Shown here piece after piece: positions 1 to 8,993 of a DNA stretch of 64,000 nucleotides; positions within the stretch are counted from its first letter, which is position 1, and each line of letters opens with the position of its first letter. The notes under the pieces were generated by a model. That model was not told the DNA's origin and did not search any database. It worked only from the letters and a program-made list of their open reading frames with translations. This DNA is from Neobacillus niacini. GTDB taxonomy: Bacteria; Bacillota; Bacilli; Bacillales; Cytobacillaceae. The stretch spans positions 84,604 through 148,603 of the forward strand of contig NZ_JACWFG010000001.1 of the NCBI RefSeq assembly GCF_019749295.1, read 5' to 3'. The position numbers were made by a program, and so were the translations under genes.

Positions 1-38
1 CTAACGCTTTTCCTGAATGCTCTTCGGTCACTTACTCT

Positions 39-494
39 CTATATATCACTTTGCCGTTTTCGCATATTATTAAAATATAGGAAAATCGGAAGTGGTATAA
101 CGATAAAGCCTAAGCTTTTAATAAGTTGGTTTTTCGCATTTTCCCTAGCACGATTCTTTTCATCTTTTACCATTTGGTCATATCTGTCACGAATTTCAGC
201 ATCTGTTAACTTTTGACTCTCCTCTGTTGGAACTTTTGCATCATGGTAAACCTGCTTAAAATCCTCGAAGTTTTGATAATATCCTGGCGGGCTTACTAAA
301 TCTGCCGCAGCCATAAAAATCGAAATTCCACCACCAATCACCATCATAAGCGTTGCAAACAGAACTAAATACGTATATAGATGACGTATCACTGCTTCAT
401 CCCCCATTTCTTTGTTTTTCACAGCGTAAACGATTACAAAAATAATAATTACAATTGGTAAAAAAGCACTTAAGAGGCCAAAAATCATCATCAC
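39..494 (-). CDS. Small membrane protein of unknown function
   Basis: A 151-residue protein with three hydrophobic segments: about residues 4-25, 40-62, and 124-142. Between the second and third lies a charged stretch rich in Asp, Glu, Lys and Arg (about 70-122), probably a soluble loop. The start follows a clear GGAGGTGA site. I do not recognise the family with confidence. It lies downstream of mutL on the same strand but is separated from it by a repeat block and a terminator, so it is probably a separate unit. Function unknown. Confidence 0.7.
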   Translation of the reverse strand: MMMIFGLLSAFLPIVIIIFVIVYAVKNKEMGDEAVIRHLYTYLVLFATLMMVIGGGISIFMAAADLVSPPGYYQNFEDFKQVYHDAKVPTEESQKLTDAEIRDRYDQMVKDEKNRARENAKNQLIKSLGFIVIPLPIFLYFNNMRKRQSDI

Positions 495-603
495 TTCACC
501 TCCTTTAGATATTTCTTATAGTGTAATTTTACACTATCCATCAAACAAATATAAGTACTTTAGATGAAATTAATAAAAATGAGAATGAAGAAATTTTGTT
601 CTT

Positions 604-865
604 AAGATTGTTTCCGAAATGTTGAATTGCCTGCATTTTCGGGCACAATCCCGGCTTGATTGTTTCCGTAAATCTGGATCGCCCGCATTTTCGAGCACAA
701 TCCTGGCTTGATTGTTACCGTAAATCTGGATCGCCTGCATTTTCGGGCATAATCCCGGCTTGATTGTTACCGTAAATCTGATCGCCTGCATTTTTCGAGC
801 AGAATACCAGCTTGATTGTTACCGTAAATTTGGCGGACTAGCTTTTTGGGGCACAATCGTTCCCT
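604..865. repeat. Tandem imperfect 52-bp repeats, about four units plus partial ends
   Basis: Units begin at 629, 681, 733 and 784 (lengths 52, 52, 51, about 50). Each has a GCCTGCATTTTCGGGC core, then CAATCCCGGCTTGATTGTTACCG and a TAAATCTGGATC tail. Partial copies flank the block at 604-628 and 834-865. The units contain short self-complementary stretches. Units abut directly without unique spacers, so this is not a CRISPR. The block fills the gap between a membrane protein gene and mutL. The open frame through it is only a by-product of the repeat. Confidence 0.85.
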
Positions 866-889
866 TCATTACCTTGGACGGTTAAAACA

Positions 890-918
890 CAAAAATGGGC
901 ACGTAATAATACGTACCC
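890..918 (-). terminator. Terminator after mutL
   Basis: Read on the minus strand, GGGTACGT and ACGTGCCC pair around an ATTATT loop and are followed by ATTTTTGTGTTTT. It lies 31 bases past the mutL stop and fits an intrinsic terminator of the mutS-mutL unit. Confidence 0.75.
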
Positions 919-948
919 TTTAAAACTTCATATTTCCTAAAAAATTTG

Positions 949-2862
949 CTACATTACCCGTTTAAACATTTTTTCCATTTCATAAGATGAATAATGAACA
1001 ATAATTGGTCTGCCATGTGGACAGGTGAACGGGTCTGAAGCTTTTCTTAAATCATCGAGTAACGCCTGAATTTCATCATTCCGTAAATGGCGATTGGCTT
1101 TAATCGAAGCCTTACAGCTCATCATAATCGCTGCTTCCTCACGAAGCTTTTTGATATCGACTTTTTTCATAGAAAGAAGCTGTTCAATCATATCTTCAAT
1201 TATTTGTTTTTCTTCGCCTTTTGGGAACCATTGTGGATGGGAGCGAACGATGTAGCTGTTCATCCCAAATTCCTCTAGGAATACCCCAACCTTTTCTAGT
1301 TCAATACGGTTTTCATTTATTTTCAGGTATTCATCGGTTGAATAATCAAGCGTGATGGGAACAAGCAACTCCTGGAGTTCTGCATGGACCTGCCCCACCT
1401 TCTCACGGAAATACTCATATTTAAGTCGTTCCTGTGCCGCATGCTGATCAATTATATATAACCCATTTTCATTTTGAGCAAAGATATACGTACCGTGCAT
1501 CTGACCGATTGGATATAACCTTGGTATCCGGCTTTCCACGTGACTATCATCACGATTCGTGTAAGCTGCCACTTCCGCCTCAATTTCATTTTCTTCTACT
1601 TCAATAGCTGACACTTCATTTGTTTCTATATCCGGAGAAGCGAAATCCCAACTATTCGAGAAGGTTTCCTCTTCTTTTTCCACCCTATTAGGAATCCAAG
1701 GTTCCACATTTACTTTAAGCGGCGTTGCTTTTTCCTGAATAGTAGTTGAAACAGGAAGCTCCCATTTCATTTCTTTCTTTACAGGAGGTTCCTCTGTTCG
1801 TTCGTCAAGAACCAAAGAGGTCTGCTCAGACTTCGGAATCTCTTTTTTCTCTTGGGTATATGCGGTTGGAATCAAGATCTTCGATTTAAAAGCATTTTTA
1901 ATAATCCCTGTAACCAATTCATTCAATTCGGCTTCTTTACTGATCCGAACCTCCATTTTGGATGGATGCACATTGACATCAACCAATAATGGGTCCATCT
2001 CAATATTAAGGAGAACAATTGGAAATCTCCCGATAGGCAGCAAAGTATGATACCCTTCTTGGATCGCTTTCGCTAAAGCATAATTTTTTATAAAACGACC
2101 ATTTATCATGGTGGAAATATAGTTTCGTGATGCTCTGGTTACCTCAGGCATTGACGCAAAACCGCTAATCTTGTAATCAAGTGATTCTCCTGAGATTGGC
2201 ACAAGCTGTTTGGCAATTGCCATTCCATAGATGGATGCCAGCACTTGGCGGACATCTCCATTTCCATTTGTTTGCAGCAACTTCCGTTCATTATGAATTA
2301 AGCGAAAGGCTACCTCTGGGTGTGAAAGTGCCAAACGGTTCACCACATCGGTGATATTCCCAAGCTCCGTATGAATGGTTTTCATATACTTTAAGCGCGC
2401 TGGCGTATTATAAAACAAATCGGTAATAATAATATCCGTCCCGCGCCTGCTTGAAGCTTTCTCATAAACTTCAACCTTGCCGCCTTCAATCACGACTCGA
2501 TTTCCCGCACCATCACCGGTTGAGGTCTTCATCTCAAGCCTCGATACAGAAGCGATACTCGGCAGGGCTTCTCCGCGGAACCCAAGTGTCCGGATACGGA
2601 ATAAGTCATTTTCGTTCTTGATTTTACTCGTTGCATGGCGTTGGAAGGCAAGTAGAACGTCTTCTTCTTCGATACCATTGCCATTATCCGTAATGCGAAT
2701 TTTTGCAAGGCCGGCTTCTTCTACTTCAATTTCAATCACCGTACTGCCTGCATCAATGGCATTCTCGACTAACTCTTTTACAACAGAAGCTGGGCGTTCG
2801 ACTACCTCACCCGCTGCAATTTTATTCGATAATGCATCATCCAATTGGATAATCTTACCCAT
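949..2862 (-). CDS. mutL: DNA mismatch repair protein MutL
   Basis: MutL couples mismatch recognition by MutS to strand removal. The N-terminal GHKL ATPase region shows NAIDAG near residue 37, then DNGNGI, the HATSKI segment and GFRGEAL. The C-terminal dimerisation domain carries [12 protein letters not shown], which fits the DQHA(X)2E(X)4E metal site of MutL proteins with their own nicking endonuclease, as in Bacillus and other bacteria without MutH. The middle (about 340-440) is a poorly conserved acidic linker. The chosen ATG (637 residues) follows AGGAGGTGACCGGT; a GTG nine bases upstream sits inside that ribosome site. mutS ends 12 bases upstream, so the two are cotranscribed. Confidence 0.98.
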   Translation of the reverse strand: MGKIIQLDDALSNKIAAGEVVERPASVVKELVENAIDAGSTVIEIEVEEAGLAKIRITDNGNGIEEEDVLLAFQRHATSKIKNENDLFRIRTLGFRGEALPSIASVSRLEMKTSTGDGAGNRVVIEGGKVEVYEKASSRRGTDIIITDLFYNTPARLKYMKTIHTELGNITDVVNRLALSHPEVAFRLIHNERKLLQTNGNGDVRQVLASIYGMAIAKQLVPISGESLDYKISGFASMPEVTRASRNYISTMINGRFIKNYALAKAIQEGYHTLLPIGRFPIVLLNIEMDPLLVDVNVHPSKMEVRISKEAELNELVTGIIKNAFKSKILIPTAYTQEKKEIPKSEQTSLVLDERTEEPPVKKEMKWELPVSTTIQEKATPLKVNVEPWIPNRVEKEEETFSNSWDFASPDIETNEVSAIEVEENEIEAEVAAYTNRDDSHVESRIPRLYPIGQMHGTYIFAQNENGLYIIDQHAAQERLKYEYFREKVGQVHAELQELLVPITLDYSTDEYLKINENRIELEKVGVFLEEFGMNSYIVRSHPQWFPKGEEKQIIEDMIEQLLSMKKVDIKKLREEAAIMMSCKASIKANRHLRNDEIQALLDDLRKASDPFTCPHGRPIIVHYSSYEMEKMFKRVM

Positions 2863-2874
2863 ACCGGTCACCTC

Positions 2875-5469
2875 CTAGCTCTTTAACTTTTTCTGAAGCT
2901 CGTACAACAAATTAATTGCTTGAAGCGGAGTTATATCTAGTAAATCAATTTCTTTCATTTTATCAATCACTTTCTTTTCTTTCGTAGAAAGCTCTTGTTT
3001 CTTCTGTTCTTTTGGTTCATCAAAGAATGACAGCTGTGCAGGCTGCTCCTTAATTTCCTTCACTGTACTTTTAACAGCAACAGCTTGTATATCAGGTTTT
3101 TCTAGTGCTGATAGTATTTCATTCGCACGATTGATGAGTTCCTTCGGTAGCTCAGCCAGCTGTGCTACATGAATTCCATAACTCTTATCTGTCGGCCCAT
3201 TCTTAATTTTATGAAGGAAGACAAGTTTTCCATTATGCTCAATTGCACTCACGTGAATGTTCTTTAATTTCTCAAGTTCGTCTTCAAGAACCGTTAATTC
3301 ATGATAATGAGTTGAAAACAGTGTCTTCGCACCAATATGTTTATGGATGTATTCAATAATTGCCTGTGCAAGTGCCATACCATCGTAGGTCGAGGTCCCT
3401 CGGCCAATTTCATCAAATAAGATGAGACTGTTCTGGGTTGCATTGGCCAGTGCGTTTCTCGCTTCCAGCATTTCTACCATGAACGTACTCTGCCCGGAGA
3501 TTAAATCGTCAGCTGCTCCAATTCTCGTAAATACTTGATCAAAAATCGGCAGCACCGCTTCATCAGCCGGTACATAACATCCGATTTGAGCCAAAATGGC
3601 GGTTAATGCAATTTGGCGCATGTACGTACTTTTACCACTCATGTTTGGACCTGTGATAAGCAGAACTTCGCGCTCCGAATCCATAAAGCAGTCATTCGCT
3701 ACATATTCCTGTGCATTGAGTACTTTTTCAACGACGGGATGTCTGCCTTCCTTAAGGACAACTTTTCCTTCTGAAGAAAACTTTGGTTTAACATAACGGC
3801 GCTCTTCACTCACTTGTGCAAAGCATTGGAGAACATCCAGCTCACTAACCGCCTTTGCTGCAGCCTGCAGGCGAGGAATATGTTCTTTTACAATTTCGCG
3901 AATTTCAGCAAAAAGCTCATATTCAAGTTCACCAATTTTTTCTTCCGCTTGTAAAATAAGCTCTTCTTTCTCCTTTAATTCAGGGGTAATAAAGCGTTCC
4001 GCATTTGATAAAGTCTGCTTTCGCTCATACTGCCCTTCTGTTAAAAGATGCAGGTTTGCCCTTGTTACTTCTATATAATAGCCAAATACACGGTTATAGC
4101 CGATTTTCAAAGATTTAATTCCGGTCTTTTCCCGCTCTTCACGCTCAAGCTGCGCAATCCACGTTTTACCGTTTTTACTTGCGTACCGATATTGATCCAA
4201 TTGTTCATTGTATTCGTCGCGGATTATATTTCCTTCCTTCAGCGAAAGCGGCGGATTTTCCACAATCGCTCGTTCTAATAAGTCCGTAACCTCTTCACAA
4301 GGATCAAGCGATTCAGCAATTTTATTTACTTCTTCATGGTTCATTCCAAAGAGTATTTGTTTTAAGTAAGGAATCTGCATTAACGATCGTTTCAATTGAA
4401 CCAAATCACGAGCATTTACGTTACCAAAGGCAACGCGGCCAGCAAGCCTCTCCAGATCATACACTTCCGTCAACTTTTCACGAAGCTCCTGGCGTTCAAA
4501 ATAGTTGTTCATCAGAACTTCTACAATGGTTTGACGCTGTTCAATTTCACGACGTGTAATTAAAGGACGGTCAATCCAGGTTTTCAGCGTTCTGCCACCC
4601 ATGGCTGTCATCGTTTCATCAAGCAGCCAAAGCAGAGAGCCTTTTTTTCCTTTTGAACGGATGGTTTCCGTTAATTCAAGATTCCGTTTAGAGTAGTAAT
4701 CAATCTTCATATATTGATGAATTTGATAGGTCGTCACCGGCTGCAGGTGGTCAAGGCTTCTCTTTTGTGAACGATATAAATAGTGAAACAGCCTCGCTGC
4801 GCTTTGTTTTAATTTTTCCTGATTAAGATTATCTAGCAGATGTGAAAAATTCATTTCTACTGAACTATTATCTTCGTATGAAATGGCAAGGACATCTCGC
4901 TCACGCATTTTCTTTTGCCACTCTCCGTCGAAGTCGTTTGCGACAACTACTTCCTTGGAACTTAATACCGATAATTCATTTAACACTTCATCAAAATTAG
5001 ATGACAGCTGCGTGACCTTGCTCTCACCTGTTGAAAGGTCGGTATAAGCAAATCCAAATGTCCCATCGTCAAACCAGGAAACTGAGGCAATGTAGTTATT
5101 TTCTTTGTCGGATAACGACTTACCTTCCATGACGGTTCCCGGTGTTATAAGCTGGACAACTTCCCGTCTAACCATGCCTTTTGTCAATTTTGCGTCTTCC
5201 ATTTGCTCGCAAATAGCCACTTTGTAGCCTTTTGAAATAAGCTGTTCAATATAGTTAGGGGCCGAATGATAAGGAACCCCGCACATTGGAATTCGGTCCT
5301 CACTGCCGCCCTCTCGGCTCGTTAAAGTAATCTCTAATTCTTGAGATGCTTTAATCGCATCGTCAAAAAACATTTCATAAAAATCGCCTAGGCGAAAAAA
5401 TAAAAAGGCATCTTGGTAATCTGCCTTAATCGTTAAGTATTGTTGTATCATCGGCGTATAACCAGCCAT
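2875..5469 (-). CDS. mutS: DNA mismatch repair protein MutS
   Basis: MutS binds mismatches and small loops and starts repair with MutL. The N-terminal mismatch-reading domain has the FYEMF motif (the Phe that stacks on the mispair). The C-terminal ABC-type ATPase has Walker [10 protein letters not shown], then the [12 protein letters not shown] region and the STHYHEL segment. About 864 residues is normal for MutS1. The chosen ATG follows GGGGGTC; a start four codons upstream would remove that site. A Gln/Glu/Lys-rich tail near the end fits the region that binds the beta clamp. It leads the mutS-mutL pair. Confidence 0.98.
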   Translation of the reverse strand: MAGYTPMIQQYLTIKADYQDAFLFFRLGDFYEMFFDDAIKASQELEITLTSREGGSEDRIPMCGVPYHSAPNYIEQLISKGYKVAICEQMEDAKLTKGMVRREVVQLITPGTVMEGKSLSDKENNYIASVSWFDDGTFGFAYTDLSTGESKVTQLSSNFDEVLNELSVLSSKEVVVANDFDGEWQKKMRERDVLAISYEDNSSVEMNFSHLLDNLNQEKLKQSAARLFHYLYRSQKRSLDHLQPVTTYQIHQYMKIDYYSKRNLELTETIRSKGKKGSLLWLLDETMTAMGGRTLKTWIDRPLITRREIEQRQTIVEVLMNNYFERQELREKLTEVYDLERLAGRVAFGNVNARDLVQLKRSLMQIPYLKQILFGMNHEEVNKIAESLDPCEEVTDLLERAIVENPPLSLKEGNIIRDEYNEQLDQYRYASKNGKTWIAQLEREEREKTGIKSLKIGYNRVFGYYIEVTRANLHLLTEGQYERKQTLSNAERFITPELKEKEELILQAEEKIGELEYELFAEIREIVKEHIPRLQAAAKAVSELDVLQCFAQVSEERRYVKPKFSSEGKVVLKEGRHPVVEKVLNAQEYVANDCFMDSEREVLLITGPNMSGKSTYMRQIALTAILAQIGCYVPADEAVLPIFDQVFTRIGAADDLISGQSTFMVEMLEARNALANATQNSLILFDEIGRGTSTYDGMALAQAIIEYIHKHIGAKTLFSTHYHELTVLEDELEKLKNIHVSAIEHNGKLVFLHKIKNGPTDKSYGIHVAQLAELPKELINRANEILSALEKPDIQAVAVKSTVKEIKEQPAQLSFFDEPKEQKKQELSTKEKKVIDKMKEIDLLDITPLQAINLLYELQKKLKS

Positions 5470-5513
5470 AATGACCCCCACATTTTAATTATTTCGAGTA
5501 TCTTCGACAAACT

Positions 5514-5522
5514 ATTATACCA
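5514..5522 (-). promoter_or_regulatory. Extended -10 promoter element for mutS
   Basis: On the minus strand TGGTATAAT matches an extended -10 box, 44 bases ahead of the mutS start codon. No good -35 box is visible at the right distance, which is common for extended -10 promoters. Confidence 0.5.
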
Positions 5523-5633
5523 TATATCATGTAAACTAGATTAGGTAGAATTTTCTTAGGTTTTTTTATGGGACGTGACTAGGAATAGTCTGTAACTTGT
5601 CTAAATACTATAAGGATAAGGGGTGGTGGAGAA

Positions 5634-6335
5634 ATGTCTTGGTTTGGAGGAAGTTCTAAAGAATATGATTTTACCATGTTCTCTGTCAGCCATTTTGTCA
5701 TTATTGCTCTGCTTTTTATTGGTTCCACTGTTATTTATCTTCATAGAGAAAAATTAAGGGATGGAGAATGGAGAAAAGCTGAGCTAGCTATCGGTATTTC
5801 TTTAATTCTGATCGAGGTTTGTTACCATATTTGGATGGTTGTAAACGATATGTGGAATGTCAGTCATTCCATTCCATTAGAATTATGCAGTCTCAGCCTT
5901 ATATTATCTGTCTTATTACTGTTAACTCGGAAAAAGATTATCTATGAAATTTTATTATTTACAGCTTTATTAGGTGCATCTCAGGCGATATTTACGCCTT
6001 TACTAAATTTTGACTTCCCACATTTCCGCTTTTTCCACTTTTTTTATACACATTTATTCATGATATGGATCGTTTTCTATTTCACCTGGGTGATTGGATA
6101 TCGTCCAACAATATGGTCTGTAGTGAAACTTTCCGTTTTTTTGAATGTATTACTGCCAATCATTATGCTAATCAATAAGGCAGTCGGTGGAAACTATATG
6201 TTTTTAAGTCATAAACCAAACTCTGCTAGCTTATTGAATCTACTTGGTCCCTATCCTTGGTACATCGTATCAATGGAGTTTTTATTAATCACCCTTAGTC
6301 TCATCGTCTGGTTAATCTTCAGAAAAAAGACTTGA
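5634..6335 (+). CDS. YwaF/TIGR02206-family integral membrane protein
   Basis: A 233-residue polytopic protein with about six to seven membrane segments. It resembles the TIGR02206 (YwaF-like) family of Bacillus: a short N-terminus, a Trp/His-containing region near residues 75-90 (HIWMVVNDMWN), a conserved LELCSLSLI segment, and a His/Phe-rich FRFFHFFYTH stretch near 135. The biochemical role of this family is not known to me. The ATG follows AAGGGGTGGTGGAGAA. It is transcribed away from mutS, and its end lies 73 bases from the tRNA gene. Confidence 0.85.
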   Translation: MSWFGGSSKEYDFTMFSVSHFVIIALLFIGSTVIYLHREKLRDGEWRKAELAIGISLILIEVCYHIWMVVNDMWNVSHSIPLELCSLSLILSVLLLLTRKKIIYEILLFTALLGASQAIFTPLLNFDFPHFRFFHFFYTHLFMIWIVFYFTWVIGYRPTIWSVVKLSVFLNVLLPIIMLINKAVGGNYMFLSHKPNSASLLNLLGPYPWYIVSMEFLLITLSLIVWLIFRKKT

Positions 6336-6357
6336 ATAGTTAAGAAGGTAAAATTTA

Positions 6358-6386
6358 TTGACCTTTTCCAATTAACTATTTATAAT
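6358..6386 (+). promoter_or_regulatory. Promoter of tRNA-Arg
   Basis: TTGACC (6358-6363) and TATAAT (6381-6386) are 17 bases apart, and the tRNA begins 22 bases after the -10 box. This is a near-consensus sigma-A promoter serving the tRNA only. Confidence 0.85.
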
Positions 6387-6408
6387 AAATAACGTTCCCA
6401 ATAAAATT

Positions 6409-6482
6409 GTCCCGATAGCTCAGCAGGATAGAGCAACAGTTTCCTAAACTGTAGGTCGGAGGTTCGAATCCTCTTCGGGACG
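6409..6482 (+). tRNA. tRNA-Arg (anticodon CCT)
   Basis: A complete cloverleaf: acceptor stem GTCCCGA/TCGGGAC with discriminator G, D stem GCTC/GAGC, anticodon stem ACAGT/ACTGT with loop TTCCTAA (anticodon CCT, reads AGG), and T arm GGAGG-TTCGAAT-CCTCT. CCA is not encoded. Its 3' part is the attachment site for the island that follows, and the island's own sequence restores an intact 3' end. Its promoter lies just upstream. Confidence 0.97.
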
Positions 6483-6485
6483 TAC
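6432..6485. repeat. Left attachment site of the island (54-bp direct repeat, copy 1)
   Basis: The 54 bases from the D arm through the tRNA 3' end plus TAC are repeated exactly at 29100-29153. The tyrosine integrase gene starts 163 bases inside. Integration into the 3' half of a tRNA with restoration of the gene is typical of tyrosine-integrase elements. The crossover core lies somewhere inside the repeat. Confidence 0.92.
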
Positions 6486-6493
6486 TAATCATG

Positions 6494-6566
6494 AAAACGC
6501 TGTTCTAACGCTATTTAGCCGTTCATTTATGTCGGTTAATGTGTAGCCTAGAAATCAGCGTTTTTT
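6494..6566 (+). terminator. Possible terminator for tRNA-Arg, carried by the island
   Basis: AAAACGCTG (6494-6502) pairs with CAGCGTTTT (6556-6564), followed by more T. The loop is long (about 53 bases), so efficiency is uncertain. It would replace the tRNA's original terminator, which the insertion displaced. Confidence 0.4.
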
Positions 6567-6648
6567 GCTGTTTTTTCGGCACACTGTAGGACGTGAAATT
6601 TTGTGACTTTAGGACATGCAGCCATTCAAACAGGGGGCAAAATAACTT

Positions 6649-7701
6649 ATGGGACGTACATTTATTGCACAACGAGGACAAACAAAATCGACTAATGACC
6701 GACAGTTCCGTCATGACCGACAGACACCAGAAGTCCGATATTCTATTGAAAATGCTGTCGAAATCTTCATTCATGCGAAGGAGGCAGAGGGGCTACGGAA
6801 AAGTACTATCAAAGGTTATCATGATACGGTTAGATATTTCCGGGATTGGTTAAGTCCCGATATTGGATATATTGATGAAATCACAAGTACAATAATACGT
6901 AATTATATTAATTATTTAAAAAACGACCGATTACCTTATCAAGGTGACGAACAACGAGAGAAAACTAAAAAAGGCTTATCTGTATTCACGATTAATATTC
7001 GGTTGCGAAATTTGAAAGCGATTTTCCGATTCTTGATAGAAGAAGGTATAATAAACAAAAATCCTACCGTTAATATCCCATTGGTTAAAGATGATGAACA
7101 GGAAGAAGTTCAAGGGCTAACCGACGCTGAAATTGATATGATTCTAGGTTCATATGATGATAAACAATTTGCTCAATGGAGGGATAAAACCTTAGTACTG
7201 CTACTATTAGACACCGGTTTACGAATCAATGAGGCAATGTCGCTGACCGTGGACAATGTTGGGTTCCAACAAAATACTCTAATTGTTCCCTCTGCAATCG
7301 CTAAAAACCGAAAACATAGAGAAATACCAATTAGCCGTGAGATATCAAAAAGATTAAGACAGCTGGTAGATGAAACCGAACAATATTTTGGCGAAGGCTC
7401 CCGAATCTTTATGAACGCCTACGGTGATGATTTTACTGCTGACGCATTTAGAAAACGATTAAATCGTCTAAAAAAGAAATTAGATATACCAAAATTGCAC
7501 CCTCACATGCTCCGTCACACTTTTGCTCGAAATTACATTTTAAATGGTGGAGATGTTTTCACACTTCAAAAAATATTGGATCATGCAGATATTCAGACAA
7601 CCAGAAAGTACATCCAAATGGATTCTGAACATCTAAGGCAACAGCACAATAAATTTTCTCCTGTAAGAAGGTTATTTAACCGTAAAGGTAAAAGGTTATA
7701 A
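6649..7701 (+). CDS. int: Tyrosine site-specific integrase
   Basis: Integrase of 350 residues. An N-terminal SAM-like DNA-binding domain (about 32-145) contains STIKGYHDTVRYF. The catalytic domain (about 155-330) has the full set: Arg192 in LLLDTGLR, a Lys near 219-222, HxxR at His286-Arg289 (HMLRH), His312, and nucleophile Tyr321 (TTRKYI). The usual Gly before the second His is Asp here (LDHADI). It lies directly inside the tRNA-derived attachment site and reads away from it, which identifies it as the enzyme that inserted this island. It is convergent with the terminase gene. Confidence 0.95.
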   Translation: MGRTFIAQRGQTKSTNDRQFRHDRQTPEVRYSIENAVEIFIHAKEAEGLRKSTIKGYHDTVRYFRDWLSPDIGYIDEITSTIIRNYINYLKNDRLPYQGDEQREKTKKGLSVFTINIRLRNLKAIFRFLIEEGIINKNPTVNIPLVKDDEQEEVQGLTDAEIDMILGSYDDKQFAQWRDKTLVLLLLDTGLRINEAMSLTVDNVGFQQNTLIVPSAIAKNRKHREIPISREISKRLRQLVDETEQYFGEGSRIFMNAYGDDFTADAFRKRLNRLKKKLDIPKLHPHMLRHTFARNYILNGGDVFTLQKILDHADIQTTRKYIQMDSEHLRQQHNKFSPVRRLFNRKGKRL

Positions 7702-7756
7702 TTGTAAGCCACCATCCAGAAGAATGGTGGCTTTATCTTATTAATAACCCATAACC

Positions 7757-8152
7757 TTAAGAAGGGTCAACGAACTTTATTTCAATTGGATTCCCCGAAC
7801 CGGAACCACTTAATTCCTTTTTCTCAACCGGTTTAAATCCAGCTCTGTCCAGTAAATCACGAGCAGCTGTAATTTTGTCCCGGTCTGTACTGTCCGGATT
7901 ATCCAGTATTCCCCTCAGAACTTCCCTTGCCTTTATAGCGTCTTCAACAAATCGCATTCTTAATTGTTGCTCGATCTCGTCCTGGAGGTCTTGTATAGCC
8001 TTCAAAACTGTAGTTTTCTGTAGTAGCTGCCAAGATATTTCAGACGCCCTTCGTTCACTGTATCCAGCTCTTTTTGCTGCTTGTGTGCCATTGCGGTCCT
8101 TAATATACTCTAGAACGAAGGCTTGTTGTTTTCTCGTTAAGCAATTATCCAT
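7757..8152 (-). CDS. terS: Phage terminase small subunit
   Basis: A 131-residue Terminase_2-type small subunit. The N-terminus LTRKQQAFVLEYIKD, then NGTQAAKRAGYSERRASE, is the family's helix-turn-helix that binds the packaging site. A helical oligomerisation region follows (about 55-105), then a flexible tail. There is no large terminase, portal or capsid gene in the island. In staphylococcal pathogenicity islands and related satellites a lone terS redirects helper-phage packaging to satellite DNA; I infer the same role here. It overlaps the ERCC4 gene by eight bases, so translation is probably coupled. It is the last gene of the replication operon. Confidence 0.88.
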   Translation of the reverse strand: MDNCLTRKQQAFVLEYIKDRNGTQAAKRAGYSERRASEISWQLLQKTTVLKAIQDLQDEIEQQLRMRFVEDAIKAREVLRGILDNPDSTDRDKITAARDLLDRAGFKPVEKKELSGSGSGNPIEIKFVDPS

Positions 8153-8726
8153 CGTTTAGCCCACCTTTCCGACTTAAACTACTAGAGAACCCTTTCAAGT
8201 AATTTCTTACAAAATAGTAAAACTCGTAATACAGATAGTGACCGGCTACTTCTTTAGGAATAAATACTGTAGTAAAACCATACCTTGTTTCAAAAGATTT
8301 TAACGAACCCATAAGAGCTTTAGGGTCGTACTTGCTTTGGTAATTTCCTCGTAAGATATTTTCATAGCCGCTAGGGTCCTCGATCATAAGTAGGAATCTA
8401 AATTTCTGGCTGCGTATGAGCTCATTTTCAAACCTAGTTCTATCCTTTATGGTCTGGACCAATTCATTCAAGGAGTTTTTTCTTTCAATGGCTACCGGGA
8501 AATAGAGGTTACGAATTATTCCTAGCCCAGGATTCGCTGGCAGCATGACGCTATAATCACCGGTATCCAATTTCATAGATTCATAAGTAATACCTTTATC
8601 ATTAAAGTATTGGAGGATATGTTGATTCTCCTTTTCTCTGGTATCGACAAGAATAGTTAATTTTGATAAAAGTTCCTTTATTTCTTTATCTGTATATCTA
8701 TAGCAAAAGGCATTAATAGTAATCAC
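8145..8726 (-). CDS. ERCC4-type nuclease
   Basis: A 193-residue protein with the XPF/ERCC4 nuclease signature: VDTREK near residue 27, LDTGDYS near 54, and IERKNSLNELVQTIKDRTRFENE near 80-102, so the acidic metal ligands and the ERK core are present. Family members cut branched or flap DNA, and phage homologues act in replication or recombination. There is no helicase domain and no clear C-terminal helix-hairpin-helix. It sits between the putative origin next to vapE and terS, and overlaps terS. A role in processing replicating or packaged satellite DNA is an inference. Confidence 0.82.
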   Translation of the reverse strand: MITINAFCYRYTDKEIKELLSKLTILVDTREKENQHILQYFNDKGITYESMKLDTGDYSVMLPANPGLGIIRNLYFPVAIERKNSLNELVQTIKDRTRFENELIRSQKFRFLLMIEDPSGYENILRGNYQSKYDPKALMGSLKSFETRYGFTTVFIPKEVAGHYLYYEFYYFVRNYLKGFSSSLSRKGGLNDG

Positions 8727-8747
8727 CCTATCCTACTAATTATTAAA

Positions 8748-8993
8748 GGACAGATATTTGTCCTAGTTTATGTCCTGGCTCTATGCCTTGTGGCTCTAAG
8801 CGTGAGCTATCATAAGGACAGATGGACAGACAAAACCTACTTAGTCTATTTAATGTCTTTATTAATAAATTTATAGTTTTATAGAAATCATCTGTCTTAT
8901 CTGTCCTTTACTACTCTATCCCTTGTCGCTGTAAGGCGGAAACAGGAGGACAGATACCAAACTTATCTGTCCTTTATTTGTCCTAATTGTCCT
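8748..8993. other. Putative replication origin: iterons flanking an AT-rich core
   Basis: Copies of GGACAGAT occur at 8748 and 8816 (with GGACAGAC at 8824) and at 8948; reverse copies ATCTGTCC occur at 8899 and 8965 (variant ATCTGTCT at 8890). TGTCC half-sites lie at 8759, 8771, 8979 and 8988. Between the two clusters is a very AT-rich stretch (about 8840-8888). The last sites run into the 3' end of vapE. Two iteron clusters around an AT-rich core beside the Rep-type ATPase gene is how SaPI-type origins are built. Function is inferred. Confidence 0.68.

Noticed and set aside
570..791. Open frame of 73 codons through the 52-bp repeats
   Set aside because: The translation simply repeats with the DNA unit, has no ribosome site and no likeness to any protein; the frame follows from the repeat.
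604..865. CRISPR array
   Set aside because: Units are joined head to tail with no unique spacers, units differ from one another, and no cas genes occur in the window.
2477..2878. Long plus-strand open frames opposite mutL, mutS, hsdR, PL9 and others
   Set aside because: They are antisense shadows of strongly supported genes, lack ribosome sites and show no recognisable protein features.
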